From Ramlibacter alkalitolerans (lineage in GTDB: Bacteria > Pseudomonadota > Gammaproteobacteria > Burkholderiales > Burkholderiaceae_C): a DNA stretch of 64,000 nt. Both the position numbers and the translations under genes were made by a program. The stretch lies in assembly GCF_016722765.1 (NCBI RefSeq), contig NZ_JAEQND010000015.1:1-64000 (forward strand). The letters run 5' to 3'. Under the pieces are notes generated by a model. That model was not told the DNA's origin and ran no database searches. It saw only the letters and a program-made list of their open reading frames with translations. Positions 54,184 to 63,935 of this stretch are shown in pieces; positions within the stretch are counted from its first letter, which is position 1; the number at the start of each line of letters is the position of its first letter.

Positions 54184-54897
54184 ATGAACAACGACTTCGG
54201 CCTCGCGCACCTCTGGGCCCAGGGCGACATCGTCACCCGCGCCGTGGCGCTGCTGCTGCTCGGCATGTCGCTCGCCTCCTGGATGGTGATCATCGCGAAG
54301 GCGCTGGACCTGCGCCGCTACGCCAGCCAGGCCCGCCAGATCGAAAGCTTCTGGCACGCCGCCGATTTCGCCGACGGCCTCAACAAGCTCGGCTCCGACC
54401 CTGCCAACCCGTTCCGTGCCCTCGCCCTCGAGGGCCGCGAGGCCGCCGCACACCACCACTCGCAGCAGCAGCTGCACGATTCGCTCGACGCCAGCGAGTG
54501 GCTCACGCGCACGCTGCGCAACTCCATCGACGAATCCACCGCGCGGCTGCAGGGCGGGCTGGCGGTGCTGGCTTCCGTCGGCTCCACCGCGCCCTTCGTG
54601 GGCCTGTTCGGGACCGTCTGGGGCATCTACCACGCGCTGCTGTCCATCAGCGCGGCCGGCCAGGCGACGATCGACAAGGTGGCCGGCCCCATCGGCGAAG
54701 CCCTGGTCATGACCGCGCTGGGCCTCGCCGTCGCGATCCCCGCCGTGCTGGGCTACAACGCGCTGGTGCGCGGCAACAAGGGCGTCCTCAACAAGCTCAA
54801 TCGCTTCGCGCACGACCTGCACGCCTACTTCGTGACCGGCGCGCGCGTCACCACCGGTCCCGGCAGCAAGGTGGTGCCCATGAAGAAAGGCGTCTGA
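54184..54897 (+). CDS. exbB: Biopolymer transport protein ExbB
   Basis: Protein of 237 residues of the MotA/TolQ/ExbB family with three membrane helices. The first is VALLLLGMSLASWMVIIAKA. The conserved GSTAPFVGLFGTVWGIYHAL pore block is near 138-157. It is part of the proton channel that powers TonB. Two bases separate it from exbD. Confidence 0.95.
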   Translation: MNNDFGLAHLWAQGDIVTRAVALLLLGMSLASWMVIIAKALDLRRYASQARQIESFWHAADFADGLNKLGSDPANPFRALALEGREAAAHHHSQQQLHDSLDASEWLTRTLRNSIDESTARLQGGLAVLASVGSTAPFVGLFGTVWGIYHALLSISAAGQATIDKVAGPIGEALVMTALGLAVAIPAVLGYNALVRGNKGVLNKLNRFAHDLHAYFVTGARVTTGPGSKVVPMKKGV

Positions 54898-54899
54898 CC

Positions 54900-55313
54900 G
54901 TGGCCTTCGGCACCCAGGACGACACCGACGAGGTGATGAACGAGATCAACATGACGCCGCTGGTCGACGTCATGCTGGTGCTGCTGATCGTCTTCATCAT
55001 CACCGTGCCGGTCATGAAGCACTCCGTCAACATCGACCTGCCGCGGGCCACCAGCACGCCGCAGGATGCGAAGCCGGAAACGATCCGCCTGAGCGTCGAC
55101 GCGCAGGGCAGCTACTACTGGAACGAACAGCCGATCGCCGAGGGCGAGCTGCTGCCGCGCCTGCAGGCCGAGGCCAGGCGCGAGCCGCAACCCGAGTTGC
55201 ACCTGCGCGGCGACAAGGACGCACGCTACGAGCGGGTGGCGCAGGCGCTGGCGGCGGCGCAGCGCTCGGGCCTGCGCCGCATCGGCTTCGTCACGGAGCC
55301 GAAGACGCCATGA
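54900..55313 (+). CDS. exbD: Biopolymer transport protein ExbD
   Basis: Protein of 137 residues with one membrane helix. The motif NMTPLVDVMLVLLIVFIIT contains the essential membrane Asp. The periplasmic domain follows, ending RRIGFVTEP. It starts at a GTG two bases after the exbB stop. Its stop overlaps the hemP start as ATGA. Confidence 0.94.
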   Translation: MAFGTQDDTDEVMNEINMTPLVDVMLVLLIVFIITVPVMKHSVNIDLPRATSTPQDAKPETIRLSVDAQGSYYWNEQPIAEGELLPRLQAEARREPQPELHLRGDKDARYERVAQALAAAQRSGLRRIGFVTEPKTP

Positions 55314-55501
55314 ACCACGGCTGCAGTACCCCTGCTCCGGCGGCGGCCCCCGCCGCACCCGCGCCGCGCGCGGCGCCGCGCCCCACGCAGCTCTCCAGCG
55401 TCGAACTGCTGCGCGGCGAGCGGCTGGTGGAGATCGCGCACAACGGCGAGATCTACCGCCTGCAGGCCACCCGCCAGGGCAAGTTGATCCTCACCAAGTG
55501 A
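55310..55501 (+). CDS. hemP: Hemin uptake protein HemP
   Basis: Protein of 63 residues. The C-terminal half VELLRGERLVEIAHNGEIYRLQ with TRQGKLILTK is the HemP/HmuP signature, after a Pro/Ala-rich tail. HmuP in related genera is needed for expression of the haem receptor. It is the last gene of tonB-exbB-exbD-hemP and shares a four-base overlap with exbD. No haem receptor gene follows. Confidence 0.9.
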   Translation: MNHGCSTPAPAAAPAAPAPRAAPRPTQLSSVELLRGERLVEIAHNGEIYRLQATRQGKLILTK

Positions 55502-55539
55502 CGCGCTGCGGCAGCGTCGCGAGGCGGGGATCTCCTTCC

Positions 55540-55947
55540 CTACTGGGCCAGCGCGCCGATGCCGGCGCGGGCGATCTGCGCGTCCTCGGTCGACTTCACG
55601 CCGCTGACGCCCACCGCACCGATGCACTGGCCGTCCTTGAGGATCGGCACGCCCCCTTCCAGCAGCCCGTGCAGGCCGGGGGCGCTCAGGAACGAATAGC
55701 GCCCGCCGTTGATCACCTCCTCGTAGATGCGGCTTTCGCGGCGGCCGAGCGCCGCCGTCTGGGCTTTCGCCGGCGCGATCTGGGCGGAGATCGGGGCGGC
55801 GCCATCGAGCCGCTGCAGCCAGAGCAGGTGGCCGCCGTCGTCGACGATCGCGATGCTCACCGCCCACTGGTTGGCGAGGGCTTCCGCTTCGGCGGCGGCG
55901 GCGATGGACTTCACTTCGGCCAGTTCCAGGACTGCTTTCGTTTTCAT
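55540..55947 (-). CDS. GlcG/HbpS-like (DUF336) protein
   Basis: Protein of 135 residues of the GlcG/HbpS family. VSIAIVDDGGHLLWLQRLDGA, the AQTAALGRRES stretch and GGVPILKDGQCIGAVGVSG are the standard blocks. Relatives bind haem (HbpS) or accompany glycolate oxidase or other operons, and the biochemical role is unsettled. There is no signal peptide. It is convergent with hemP, which may be coincidence. Confidence 0.88.
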   Translation of the reverse strand: MKTKAVLELAEVKSIAAAAEAEALANQWAVSIAIVDDGGHLLWLQRLDGAAPISAQIAPAKAQTAALGRRESRIYEEVINGGRYSFLSAPGLHGLLEGGVPILKDGQCIGAVGVSGVKSTEDAQIARAGIGALAQ

Positions 55948-56059
55948 GGTTCGCTCGGTCTACGTGGATTTCGGAAGCGCAGAGCATAGCCGGGTCGCCC
56001 GGCATTGAACCCGCCTAGAATGAGCCCATCTAACGGCCGTTGAGGCAAGGAGTGCTGCA

Positions 56060-56755
56060 ATGAACGACCCCATCCGGACCGTCCCGTCCTACGGCTATGG
56101 CACCACGTCGGCGCTGGAAACGCGCAACAAGGTGCTGCGCAATACCTACTGGCTGCTCGCCCTGAGCCTGATTCCCACGGTGCTCGGCGCCTGGCTGGGC
56201 GTCGCCACCGGCATCACCCGCGCGCTCAGCGGCGGCTTCGGGCTGATCGTGTTCCTCGGCGGCGCGTTCGGCTTCATGTACGCGATCCAGAAGACCAAGG
56301 ATTCGTCCACCGGCGTCGCCGTGCTGCTCGCGTTCACCTTCTTCATGGGGCTCATGCTGTCGCGGCTGATCGCGCTGGTGCTGGGCTTCAAGAACGGCCC
56401 TGGCCTGGTCATGACGGCCTTCGGCGGCACGGCCGGCGTGTTCTTCGTCATGGCCTCGCTGTCCACGGTGATCAAGCGCGATCTCTCCGGCATGGGCAAG
56501 TGGCTGTTCGTCGGCGCGCTGGTGATCATGGTCGGCGCGATCATCAACGTGTTCGTCGGCTCCGGCGTCGGCATGATGGTGATCAGCACCCTGGCGATCG
56601 GCGTCTTCAGCCTGTACATGCTGTACGACCTGAAGCAGATCATCGACGGCGGCGAGACGAACTACATCACCGCCACGCTGGCGCTGTACCTGGACCTGTT
56701 CAACGTGTTCCAGAGCCTGCTGGCGCTGCTGGGGATGACGGCCGGCGACGACTGA
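56060..56755 (+). CDS. Bax inhibitor-1/YccA family membrane protein
   Basis: Protein of 231 residues with seven hydrophobic segments. The N-terminal TSALETRNKVLRNTYWLLA and the C-terminal LYLDLFNVFQSLLALLG match the YccA branch, whose E. coli member modulates the FtsH protease. A pH-sensitive ion leak role is known for some relatives. It is a single gene ending at a bidirectional hairpin. Confidence 0.9.
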   Translation: MNDPIRTVPSYGYGTTSALETRNKVLRNTYWLLALSLIPTVLGAWLGVATGITRALSGGFGLIVFLGGAFGFMYAIQKTKDSSTGVAVLLAFTFFMGLMLSRLIALVLGFKNGPGLVMTAFGGTAGVFFVMASLSTVIKRDLSGMGKWLFVGALVIMVGAIINVFVGSGVGMMVISTLAIGVFSLYMLYDLKQIIDGGETNYITATLALYLDLFNVFQSLLALLGMTAGDD

Positions 56756-56818
56756 TGACGGAAGGACCTCGCGCTGCGCGCTCGATGACGAAATGACCTG
56801 AAGCGCAGCGAAATGATG

Positions 56819-56842
56819 GAAGGCCCGCGCAAGCGGGCCTTC
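56819..56842. terminator. Bidirectional terminator between BI-1 gene and rlmD
   Basis: GAAGGCCCGC-GCAA-GCGGGCCTTC is a perfect ten-pair stem with a GCAA tetraloop, between convergent genes. T runs are weak on both sides. Confidence 0.65.
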
Positions 56843-56843
56843 G

Positions 56844-58250
56844 TCATTGCAGGTCGAACACCGCCATCGATTCCACGTGCGCGGTGTGCGGGAACATGTT
56901 GACCACACCCGCCGCGGTGCAGGCATAGCCGCCTTGGTGCACCAGCAGCCCCGCGTCGCGGGCGAGCGTCGAGGGATTGCAGCTCACGTAGACGATGCGC
57001 CTGGGCGGCGTCCAGCCCTGGCGCAGCGAGGGATCCTGGTGCAGGTCGGCGACCGCCTTGGCCAGGGCGAAGGCGCCTTCGCGCGGCGGATCGACCAGCC
57101 AGCGGTCGGCCACGCCATGGTCGACGAGTTGCTGCGGCGTCATCTCGAACAGGTTGCAGGCCTCGAAGCGCGCGGTGGCGAGACTATCGCCCGATGCGCG
57201 CGAGGCCTGGTTGCGCTCGTAGTTCTCGCGCGAGCGGGCGACCAGCGCCTCGCTGCCTTCGATGCCCAGCACCTCGCCGGCGCGGGTGGCCAGCGGCAGG
57301 GTGAAGTTGCCGAGCCCGCAGAACCAGTCGATCACGCGCTCGTCACGGCGCGCATCCAGCAGGCGCACGGCGCGGTCCACCAGCACGCGGTTGATGTGCG
57401 GGTTGACCTGCGTGAAGTCGGTGGGCCGGAACGGCATGGTGATGCCGAACTCGGGCAGCGTGTAGGCGAGCTCCTCGCCGTCCGCGTCGAGCAGGTGGGC
57501 CGAGTCGGGCCCCTTGGGTTGCAGCCACCACTGGACGCCCGCGCCCGCATGGGCGGTGGCGAACGCGCGCAGCTTGCCGAGGTCGCCGACGGACAGCGGC
57601 TCCAGGTGGCGCAGCACCAGGGCCGTCACGCGGTCGCCGCAGGCCAGTTCGATCTGCGGACAGGTCTCGATGGCGTCCATGGAGCCGATCAGGGCCCGCA
57701 GCGGCAGCAGCAGGTCGCTCACGTGCTTCGGCACCACGTGGCACTCGCGGATGTCGGCCACGTAGCGGCTCTTGCGCTCGTGGAAGCCGACCAGCACCGT
57801 CCCCTTCTTGCGCACGTGGCGCACGCTGAAGCGCGCGCGCCAGCGGTAGCCCCAGGCCGGCCCCTCGATCGCGGGCAGCATGGTCTCGGCGCGCACCTTC
57901 CCCAGGTGCCAGAGGTTGTCTTCCAGCACGCGCTGCTTCATGGCAACCTGCGCGCCCACGTGCAGGTGCTGCATCTTGCAGCCGCCGCAGGCGCCCTCGT
58001 GCAGGCCGAAGTGCGGGCAGCGGGGCCGCACGCGCTGCGCCGACTCGCGGTGCACCTGCAGCAGCGAGGCCTGCTCCCAGTTGTTCTTCTTGCGGTGCAC
58101 GTTGGCGCTCACCCATTCACCGGGGAGCGCACCGTCGATGAACACCACCTTGCCGTCCGGGCGGCGGGCCACGCCCTGCGCCTCGATGTCCAGCGATTCG
58201 ATTTCCAGCCAGCCCTCGGGGTGCGGGGCGGGCAACTGCTTGTCGGTCAT
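56844..58250 (-). CDS. rlmD: 23S rRNA (uracil-C5)-methyltransferase RlmD
   Basis: SAM-dependent methyltransferase of 468 residues acting on U1939 of 23S rRNA. It has an N-terminal TRAM domain (about 10-70). A [4Fe-4S] site has Cys 78, 88, 91 and 170 ([16 protein letters not shown] and IRECHVVP). The SAM domain has [14 protein letters not shown] near 310, and the catalytic Cys is in [14 protein letters not shown] near 415. The paralogues RlmC and TrmA are possible, but the TRAM domain and Cys spacing favour RlmD. Confidence 0.9.
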   Translation of the reverse strand: MTDKQLPAPHPEGWLEIESLDIEAQGVARRPDGKVVFIDGALPGEWVSANVHRKKNNWEQASLLQVHRESAQRVRPRCPHFGLHEGACGGCKMQHLHVGAQVAMKQRVLEDNLWHLGKVRAETMLPAIEGPAWGYRWRARFSVRHVRKKGTVLVGFHERKSRYVADIRECHVVPKHVSDLLLPLRALIGSMDAIETCPQIELACGDRVTALVLRHLEPLSVGDLGKLRAFATAHAGAGVQWWLQPKGPDSAHLLDADGEELAYTLPEFGITMPFRPTDFTQVNPHINRVLVDRAVRLLDARRDERVIDWFCGLGNFTLPLATRAGEVLGIEGSEALVARSRENYERNQASRASGDSLATARFEACNLFEMTPQQLVDHGVADRWLVDPPREGAFALAKAVADLHQDPSLRQGWTPPRRIVYVSCNPSTLARDAGLLVHQGGYACTAAGVVNMFPHTAHVESMAVFDLQ

Positions 58251-58284
58251 GGCGGGATTTTCTCAGGCTGCAAGGGCGGAACTT

Positions 58285-58376
58285 GTAGGCTGGCGGTGAG
58301 CCGCGCAGCGCGCGAACCCCAGCGATGCGCGAATGCGCTGGGGTTCCGGCGCTTTCGCGCGTCACCGCCAGCCTAC
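58285..58376. repeat. Family C palindromic repeat, complete copy
   Basis: A 92-base palindrome. GTAGGCTGGCGGTGA at the left end pairs with TCACCGCCAGCCTAC at the right end, and inside AACCCCAGCG pairs with CGCTGGGGTT. It lies between the exonuclease and rlmD, both on the minus strand. Half copies occur at 18547 and 23275. Confidence 0.85.
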
Positions 58377-58391
58377 GGGGTCATGCGCGGC

Positions 58392-59189
58392 TCACAACCA
58401 CGCGTCGAGGTACTCGCGCCAGTGCGGCTCGCCCGGAACCAGCGCCGCGAGCGATTCCTTCACCAGGCCCATCTCCTGGTCGTACTCGGCCTCGGTGAAG
58501 CCGCAGCGCATCTTCTGGAAGCGGCAGTACAGCAGGTAGGTGTTCATCACGTCCGTCTCGCAGTAGCGGCGGATGTCCTCCAGCTTGCCTTCGAGGTAGG
58601 CCTCGTACACCTTCGAGCCGTCCATGCCCAGCTTGCCGGGGAAGCCGCACAGCTTGGCCATCGCATCCAGCGGCGCACTGGCGCGCGGCTGGTACATCGC
58701 CAGCACGTCCATCAGGTCCATGTGCCGCATGTGGTAGCGGTTGATGTAGTTGTTGTACTTGAACTCGCGGTCGTCCGCCGCGCCGCCCTCGCCCAGGCAC
58801 CAGTAGCGGTCCGCCGTCACGCCGTGGCGCAGCCCGCGGTAATGCAGCACCGGCAGGTCGAAGCCGCCGCCGTTCCAGCTCACGAGCTGCGGCACGTGCT
58901 TGTCGAGCGCATTGAAGAAGTTCTGGATCACGCGCCCTTCGCTGGCGTTGTCGCGATCGACGAAGGAATGCACGCGCAGGCCCTCGGCATTGCGGAAGAC
59001 GCAGCTGATCACGAGCACCCGCTGCAGGTGCAGCGGCATGAAATCGCTCTGGCCGGCCTCCTTGCGCTCCTGCAGCCACTGGCCGTAGACCTCGGCGTCG
59101 GTCGCGTCCTTGGGGAACTCGCGCAGCAGCCGCAGGCCCTGCACGTCGGGAATCGATTCGATATCAAAAACGAGGACAGGCCACGGCAT
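58392..59189 (-). CDS. 3'-5' exonuclease related to the PolB exonuclease domain
   Basis: Protein of 265 residues of the DnaQ-like superfamily. Exo I is VLVFDIESIPD, exo II is LVSWNGGGFDLPVL, and exo III is near RRYCETDVMNTYLLY. These acidic residues would bind two metals. The family is annotated as predicted PolB-like 3'-5' exonuclease, and its substrate has not been settled to my knowledge. It lies downstream of rpoS by 49 bases on the same strand, so read-through is possible. Confidence 0.85.
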   Translation of the reverse strand: MPWPVLVFDIESIPDVQGLRLLREFPKDATDAEVYGQWLQERKEAGQSDFMPLHLQRVLVISCVFRNAEGLRVHSFVDRDNASEGRVIQNFFNALDKHVPQLVSWNGGGFDLPVLHYRGLRHGVTADRYWCLGEGGAADDREFKYNNYINRYHMRHMDLMDVLAMYQPRASAPLDAMAKLCGFPGKLGMDGSKVYEAYLEGKLEDIRRYCETDVMNTYLLYCRFQKMRCGFTEAEYDQEMGLVKESLAALVPGEPHWREYLDAWL

Positions 59190-59238
59190 GGTCCGACTGT
59201 ATCAGTCGAACCCTGCCGTGCGGCCGGAAGCAGCGGCA

Positions 59239-60243
59239 CTAGAACAGCGCTTCGCGGTCGATGCCCTTGCGCACCATCTGGCGCCTGAGCTTGGTCATCG
59301 CCTCGTTCTGGATCTGCCGCACGCGTTCACGGGTGAGGCCCAGGCGCTCGCTCAGGACTTCGAGCGTTTCCGGCTCGCGCTGGTGCAGGCCGAAGCGGCC
59401 CTCCAGCACCTCGCGTTCGCGCTGCGTGAGCGCCTCGATCCAGCCGGAGAGCAACTGCTCCACCTCGCGGTTCTGCATGGCGCCGGTGGGGTCGACGGCC
59501 AGTTCGTCGGCCATGAAGTCGCCCAGCGTGTGTTCGTCGTCGCTGCGGTCGATCGCCGCGTCGAGCGAGCGGGGCGTCTCGGCCAGCGCGAGCAGTTGCG
59601 CGACCTCCTGCACGTCGCGCCCGAGCAGTGCGGCCACGTCCTCCACGCGCACACCTTCGGCTTCGTTGCCGTTGCGGCCCGCGAAGGCGGGATCGTTCTC
59701 CAGCGTGCGGCGGGCACGCAGCACCTGCTGCAGTTCGCGCACCACGTGCACCGGCAGCCGGATCACGCGCCCCTGGTTCATCACGGCGCGCTCCACCGCC
59801 TGCCGGATCCACCAGGTGGCATAGGTGGAGAAGCGGAAGCCCCGCTCCGGCTCGAACTTGCCGATGGCGTGCATGAGGCCGAGGTTGCCTTCCTCGATCA
59901 GGTCCGACAGCGGCACCCCGCGCCCGAGATAGCTCTTGGCGATGCTCACAACGAGCCGCAGGTTGTGCTCGATCATCGACTGCCGCGCCGCGAAGTCGCC
60001 GGCCCGCGCGCGCGTCGCCGCTTCGAATTCCTCCTGCGCGGTGAACAGCGACGTCCTGCGCACGTCGCGCAGGTACAGGGTGAGCGTGTCGCTGCTCTCG
60101 CCGGAAAAATCGGCGGGGAGGTCGCGGGACGCCTCTTCCGCCGGCGGCTCGGCGGCCACGGGCGGCTCGTCGGCAAGTGGGTCTTCGGCGCCGTTCCGCC
60201 CGCCCCCGGGCGCCGCTGCGTCATGCGCGGTGCGGCGCTTCAT
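59239..60243 (-). CDS. rpoS: RNA polymerase sigma factor RpoS
   Basis: Stationary-phase/general-stress sigma factor of 334 residues. Region 1.2 is [21 protein letters not shown]. Region 2 includes [39 protein letters not shown], the -10 recognition helix. Region 4 ends with [20 protein letters not shown] for the -35. Start is the ATG at 60243, two bases after the nlpD stop. An acidic Pro-rich N-terminal tail precedes region 1.2. Confidence 0.95.
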   Translation of the reverse strand: MKRRTAHDAAAPGGGRNGAEDPLADEPPVAAEPPAEEASRDLPADFSGESSDTLTLYLRDVRRTSLFTAQEEFEAATRARAGDFAARQSMIEHNLRLVVSIAKSYLGRGVPLSDLIEEGNLGLMHAIGKFEPERGFRFSTYATWWIRQAVERAVMNQGRVIRLPVHVVRELQQVLRARRTLENDPAFAGRNGNEAEGVRVEDVAALLGRDVQEVAQLLALAETPRSLDAAIDRSDDEHTLGDFMADELAVDPTGAMQNREVEQLLSGWIEALTQREREVLEGRFGLHQREPETLEVLSERLGLTRERVRQIQNEAMTKLRRQMVRKGIDREALF

Positions 60244-60245
60244 CG

Positions 60246-61142
60246 CTACCTCGGCGGAAGGAAGCGCGCCGGATCCACGGGCTTGCCCTGGCGCCGGATC
60301 TCGAAGTGCAGCTTCACGCGATCGCTGTCGGTCGCGCCCATCTCGGCGATCTTCTGGCCCTTGCGCACCGTCTGGTCCTCCTTCACGAGCAGTGACTGGT
60401 TGTGGGCGTAGGCCGTGAGGTAGGTGTTGTTGTGCTTCAGGATGATCAGGTTGCCGTAGCCGCGCAGGCCGGCACCCGCATACACCACGCGCCCGTCGGC
60501 GGCGGCCAGCACCGGATCCCCGGGGCGGCCGCCGATGTCGATGCCCTTGTTCTTCTGCTCGTCGAAGCCCGCCAGGACGACGGCCGCACCGGAGGTCGGC
60601 CAGGCCCAGGGAATATCGTCGTCCGCCGACGCTTGCGGCAGCGGCGCCGGCGCGGGCGCGGCGGGAGCGGGCGTTGCGGCAACGCGCGGTGCGCTGCCCG
60701 CGCTCAGCGGCGGCAGCACCGAGGACGACGGCGCCGCGGGCGGCACGGCACGGGGCGCTTCGGCCTGCGCCACCGGCGCGGACACCGGCGGCACGACGCG
60801 CAGCACCTGGCCGACTTCGATCACGTTGGGGTTCTCGATGTTGTTCCAGCGCACGATGTCGCGCCAGTTCTGGCCGGACTCCAGGGCGATGCGGATCAGC
60901 GTCTCGCCGGGCCGCACCGTGTGGTAGCCGGGCTTGCCCTCGTTCTCGGCGCCGGGCAGCGGCGTCGCGCGCGCAGGCGGCGTCGCTCCGGGGGCGACCG
61001 TGACATGGCGCGGCGCGCCGCGGTCCTCGACCGGTGCGGGGACGCGGGGCGGCGCCTTGCATGCCGCCACCGCGGCGCACATCAGCACCATGCATCCACC
61101 CCGCCACGCGCGCTCGCGCAAAACCATCGATGTCTTCCTCAT
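60246..61142 (-). CDS. nlpD: NlpD-type lipoprotein with LysM and degenerate M23 domain
   Basis: Protein of 298 residues. The lipobox is VAAC (Cys near 28). LysM follows (about 73-117, [19 protein letters not shown]), then a linker and the LytM/M23 domain (about 185-298). Catalytic residues are altered: the H-x(3)-D metal motif reads NKGIDIG and the HxH motif reads KLHFE. It is therefore probably an activator of cell-wall amidases, like NlpD and EnvC, rather than an enzyme. It sits between pcm and rpoS. Confidence 0.92.
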   Translation of the reverse strand: MRKTSMVLRERAWRGGCMVLMCAAVAACKAPPRVPAPVEDRGAPRHVTVAPGATPPARATPLPGAENEGKPGYHTVRPGETLIRIALESGQNWRDIVRWNNIENPNVIEVGQVLRVVPPVSAPVAQAEAPRAVPPAAPSSSVLPPLSAGSAPRVAATPAPAAPAPAPLPQASADDDIPWAWPTSGAAVVLAGFDEQKNKGIDIGGRPGDPVLAAADGRVVYAGAGLRGYGNLIILKHNNTYLTAYAHNQSLLVKEDQTVRKGQKIAEMGATDSDRVKLHFEIRRQGKPVDPARFLPPR

Positions 61143-61906
61143 GCAACGCCCGATTTTAGGGGCACAAAATGAACGCCCTCAAGAATGCTCTGTTTCAGGC
61201 GACCCGCGGTCTTCTCCACGATGACGAGGGCCTGCGCACCGTGCGGCATCACCATGGGCGCGACGATGCGACCGCCTTCCGCAAGCTGATCGGTCCAGTG
61301 CGCGGGCACCGCCTCGCCCCCGGCCGCGGCAATGATGCCGGCGTAGGGTGCGCCCTTGGCGTAGCCCTGCATGCCGTCGCCGAACAGCAGGTGCACGTTG
61401 GCCAGGCGCAGCGGGCGCAGGTTGTCGCGCGCGCGTTCGTGCAGGCCGCGCAGGCGCTCGATGCTGTAGACCTCGCGCGCCACCTGGCTCAGCACCGCGG
61501 CCTGGTAGCCGCAACCGGTGCCGACCTCCAGCACGCGGCCGAGCCGGCCGTCGGTGCCGGTGCGGCCGGCCAGCAGCAGCTCGATCATGCGCGCCACCAC
61601 GCTGGGCTTGGAGATGGTCTGCGCCAAGCCGATGGGCAGGCTCGTGTCTTCGTAGGCTTGGTTGACCAGCGCGCTGTCGACGAAGCGGTGGCGCTCCACC
61701 GCATTCATGGCGGCCAGCACGCGCGCGTCGCGCACGCCCTGCGTGGCGAGCCTGGCCACCATGCGCGCGCGCACGGCGTGCGAATCGAGTCCGTGGCCGG
61801 CCGGCGCAGGGCGCGGCGGCGGCGCTGCGGGCGTCGAGCCGCGCTGGGTGGGCGTGGGTGCGGCGACGGCAGGCAGGCGCGCGGGGAATCCCGGCCGCCG
61901 CGTCAT
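61139..61906 (-). CDS. pcm: Protein-L-isoaspartate O-methyltransferase
   Basis: Protein of 255 residues repairing isoaspartyl residues with [25 protein letters not shown] and [26 protein letters not shown] are the family motifs. It has an extra Pro/Ala-rich N-terminus of about 45 residues. Its ATG overlaps the surE stop (ATGA) and its stop overlaps the nlpD start. Confidence 0.94.
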   Translation of the reverse strand: MTRRPGFPARLPAVAAPTPTQRGSTPAAPPPRPAPAGHGLDSHAVRARMVARLATQGVRDARVLAAMNAVERHRFVDSALVNQAYEDTSLPIGLAQTISKPSVVARMIELLLAGRTGTDGRLGRVLEVGTGCGYQAAVLSQVAREVYSIERLRGLHERARDNLRPLRLANVHLLFGDGMQGYAKGAPYAGIIAAAGGEAVPAHWTDQLAEGGRIVAPMVMPHGAQALVIVEKTAGRLKQSILEGVHFVPLKSGVA

Positions 61907-62676
61907 GCGCTGGCCTCGTCCTGCGGAATCTGCGTGGCCGCCTGCGCCCAGTAGCGCAGCGCGTCGTGGTCGGTCAGGTCCACCTTCAGGGGCGTGATGG
62001 TCGGATGGCCCTGCAGGTTGGCGTGGAAGTCGGTGCCTTCCGCATCGTCCTTGGCCGGGCCGGCCGCGCCGATCCAGTACATGATCTGGCCGTGCGGGCT
62101 GGTCTGCGCGATCACCTTTTCCGCCGCGTGGCGGCGGCCGAGGCGGCACACCTTGTAGGGCTTCAGCGCCTCGTACGGCCGGTTCGGGATGTTCACGTTC
62201 AGCAGCCAGTGCGCACCGTCGGTGCGATGGTGTTCGGACAGGAACTGCACCAGCTCGCGCGCCTTGCGGGCTGCCGCATCCAGGTGGGCCCAGCCCTTCT
62301 CCGTCTGCGAGAAGGCGATCGCGGGAATGCCGAACAGGTAGCCCTCCATCGCCGCACCGACGGTGCCGGAATAGATGGTGTCGTCGCCCATGTTGGCGCC
62401 GTTGTTGATGCCGCTCACGACCAGGTCCGGCTTGTAGCCCAGGAGTCCGGTGAGTGCGATGTGCACGCAGTCGGCCGGCGTGCCGTTCACGTAGCGAAAG
62501 CCGTTGCCCGCCTCGTTCACGTACAGCGGCGCGTGCAGCGTGAGCGCGTTCGACTTGGCGCTGTTGTTGTGTTCCGGCGCGACGACTTCGACTTCGCCGA
62601 GGTCGCGGATCGCCTCGTACAGCGCCACGATGCCCGGCGCCTGGTAGCCGTCGTCGTTCGAGAGCAGGATCTTCAT
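61903..62676 (-). CDS. surE: 5'/3'-nucleotidase SurE
   Basis: Metal-dependent nucleotidase of 257 residues. [15 protein letters not shown] gives the Asp-Asp metal site, and [23 protein letters not shown] is the second block. It is the first gene of surE-pcm-nlpD-rpoS, a widespread stationary-phase operon. It is divergent from the quinone oxidoreductase across 89 bases. Confidence 0.95.
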   Translation of the reverse strand: MKILLSNDDGYQAPGIVALYEAIRDLGEVEVVAPEHNNSAKSNALTLHAPLYVNEAGNGFRYVNGTPADCVHIALTGLLGYKPDLVVSGINNGANMGDDTIYSGTVGAAMEGYLFGIPAIAFSQTEKGWAHLDAAARKARELVQFLSEHHRTDGAHWLLNVNIPNRPYEALKPYKVCRLGRRHAAEKVIAQTSPHGQIMYWIGAAGPAKDDAEGTDFHANLQGHPTITPLKVDLTDHDALRYWAQAATQIPQDEASA

Positions 62677-62765
62677 GTTGCGGGCATTGTAGGGTCGCAG
62701 TCGCGGCAGGGATGTCGCGCCCGCCCCCCGCCCCTATGATCGCGCCCATCCAAGGAGACCCGTAC

Positions 62766-63755
62766 ATGCAAGCCTGGCTTTGCGAAAACCCCGTCGGCGT
62801 GGAAGCGCTGCAATGGAAGGAACTGCCCACGCCGCAGCCGCAGGCCGGCGAGGTGCTGGTGCAGGTGAAGGCAGCGAGCCTGAACTTCCCCGACCTGCTG
62901 ATCGTGCAGAACAAGTACCAGCACAAGCCACCCCTGCCCTTCGTGCCCGGCTCGGAGTTCGCGGGCGTCGTGGCGGCCGTCGGTGCGGGCGTGACGCAAC
63001 TGCAGGTCGGCCAGTCGGTGGCCTGCCTGGCCGGCACCGGCGGCTTCGGCACGCACACCATCGCACCGGCGGCGCGCTGCGTTCCGCTGCCTTCCGGCTT
63101 CCCCTTCGTGGACGCCGCCGCCTTCATCATGACCTATGCGACCTCTTACCACGCATTGGTGGACCGCGCCGCATTGCAGGTCGGCGAAACGGTGCTGGTG
63201 CTCGGTGCGGCGGGTGGCGTGGGCACCGCCGCGATCCAGATCGCCAAGGCGGTCGGCGCGCGCGTGATCGCCGCCGCTTCGAGCGAGGAGAAATGCGAAC
63301 TGTGTCGCTCGATCGGGGCTGACGCGACGATCAACTACACGCAGCACGGCGTGCCGAACGCGTTTCGCGACGAGGTCAAGGCGCTCACCAACGGCAAGGG
63401 CCCGGAAGTCGTCTACGACCCCGTGGGCGGCGAGTTCGCAGAGCCCGCCTTCCGCTCGATCGCCTGGCGCGGCCGCTATTGCGTGATCGGCTTCGCGGCC
63501 GGCCCCATCCCCAGCCTGCCGCTGAACCTGCCGCTGTTGAAGGGCGCATCGGTGGTCGGCGTATTCTGGGGCGAACTGGCGCGCCGCGAGCCGCAGACCG
63601 CCGCGGCCACCCTGCAGGAGCTGGCGAAGTGGTACGGCCAGGGCCGGATCAAGCCCGTGATCGACCGCACGATGCCGATGGCCGAGCTCAAGGCGGCCTA
63701 TGCGCGCATGGGTTCGCGCGAGGTGAAAGGCAAGCTGGTGCTGGTCAACGACTGA
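62766..63755 (+). CDS. NADPH:quinone oxidoreductase family protein (MDR)
   Basis: Zinc-independent medium-chain dehydrogenase of 329 residues. [27 protein letters not shown] and the cofactor motif [17 protein letters not shown] near 145 define it. [22 protein letters not shown] is the usual later block. The start is MQAWLCENP, 11 bases after AAGGAG. The substrate may be a quinone or an enoyl compound. Its stop codon region overlaps the -35 of the tRNA-His promoter. Confidence 0.9.
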   Translation: MQAWLCENPVGVEALQWKELPTPQPQAGEVLVQVKAASLNFPDLLIVQNKYQHKPPLPFVPGSEFAGVVAAVGAGVTQLQVGQSVACLAGTGGFGTHTIAPAARCVPLPSGFPFVDAAAFIMTYATSYHALVDRAALQVGETVLVLGAAGGVGTAAIQIAKAVGARVIAAASSEEKCELCRSIGADATINYTQHGVPNAFRDEVKALTNGKGPEVVYDPVGGEFAEPAFRSIAWRGRYCVIGFAAGPIPSLPLNLPLLKGASVVGVFWGELARREPQTAAATLQELAKWYGQGRIKPVIDRTMPMAELKAAYARMGSREVKGKLVLVND

Positions 63756-63780
63756 AAGTCGGCTGCGGCCCCGCTATAAT
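63752..63780 (+). promoter_or_regulatory. Promoter of tRNA-His
   Basis: CTGAAA and a perfect TATAAT (63775-63780) are separated by 17 bases, with the tRNA beginning 12 bases later. The -35 overlaps the stop codon of the oxidoreductase gene. Confidence 0.7.
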
Positions 63781-63791
63781 GGCCGGCTCAC

Positions 63792-63868
63792 GGTGGCTGT
63801 AGCTCAGTTGGTAGAGTCCAGGATTGTGATTCCTGTTGTCGTGGGTTCGAGTCCCATCAGCCACCCCA
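63792..63868 (+). tRNA. tRNA-His (anticodon GTG)
   Basis: 77 bases. The acceptor stem GTGGCTG pairs with CAGCCAC. The extra G at -1 faces C73 as required for His, and CCA is encoded. The D arm is AGCTCAGTTGGTAGAG, the anticodon loop is ATTGTGAT with anticodon GTG, and the T arm GTGGGTTCGAGTCCCAT is intact. Confidence 0.97.
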
Positions 63869-63880
63869 GAACACACCGGA

Positions 63881-63911
63881 AGCCCTGAAGGCGCGAGCCT
63901 CAGGGCTTTTC
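63881..63911 (+). terminator. Intrinsic terminator after tRNA-His
   Basis: AGCCCTGA pairs with TCAGGGCT and is followed by TTTCTT (four T directly after the stem). It lies 12 bases downstream of the tRNA. Confidence 0.85.
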
Positions 63912-63935
63912 TTCTGCCGCCCGGCGGCAGCGCAT

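Noticed and set aside
63792-63868. tRNA-His as an attachment site for an island
   Set aside because: No integrase, no repeated tRNA 3' end and no atypical gene content lie next to it within the window.
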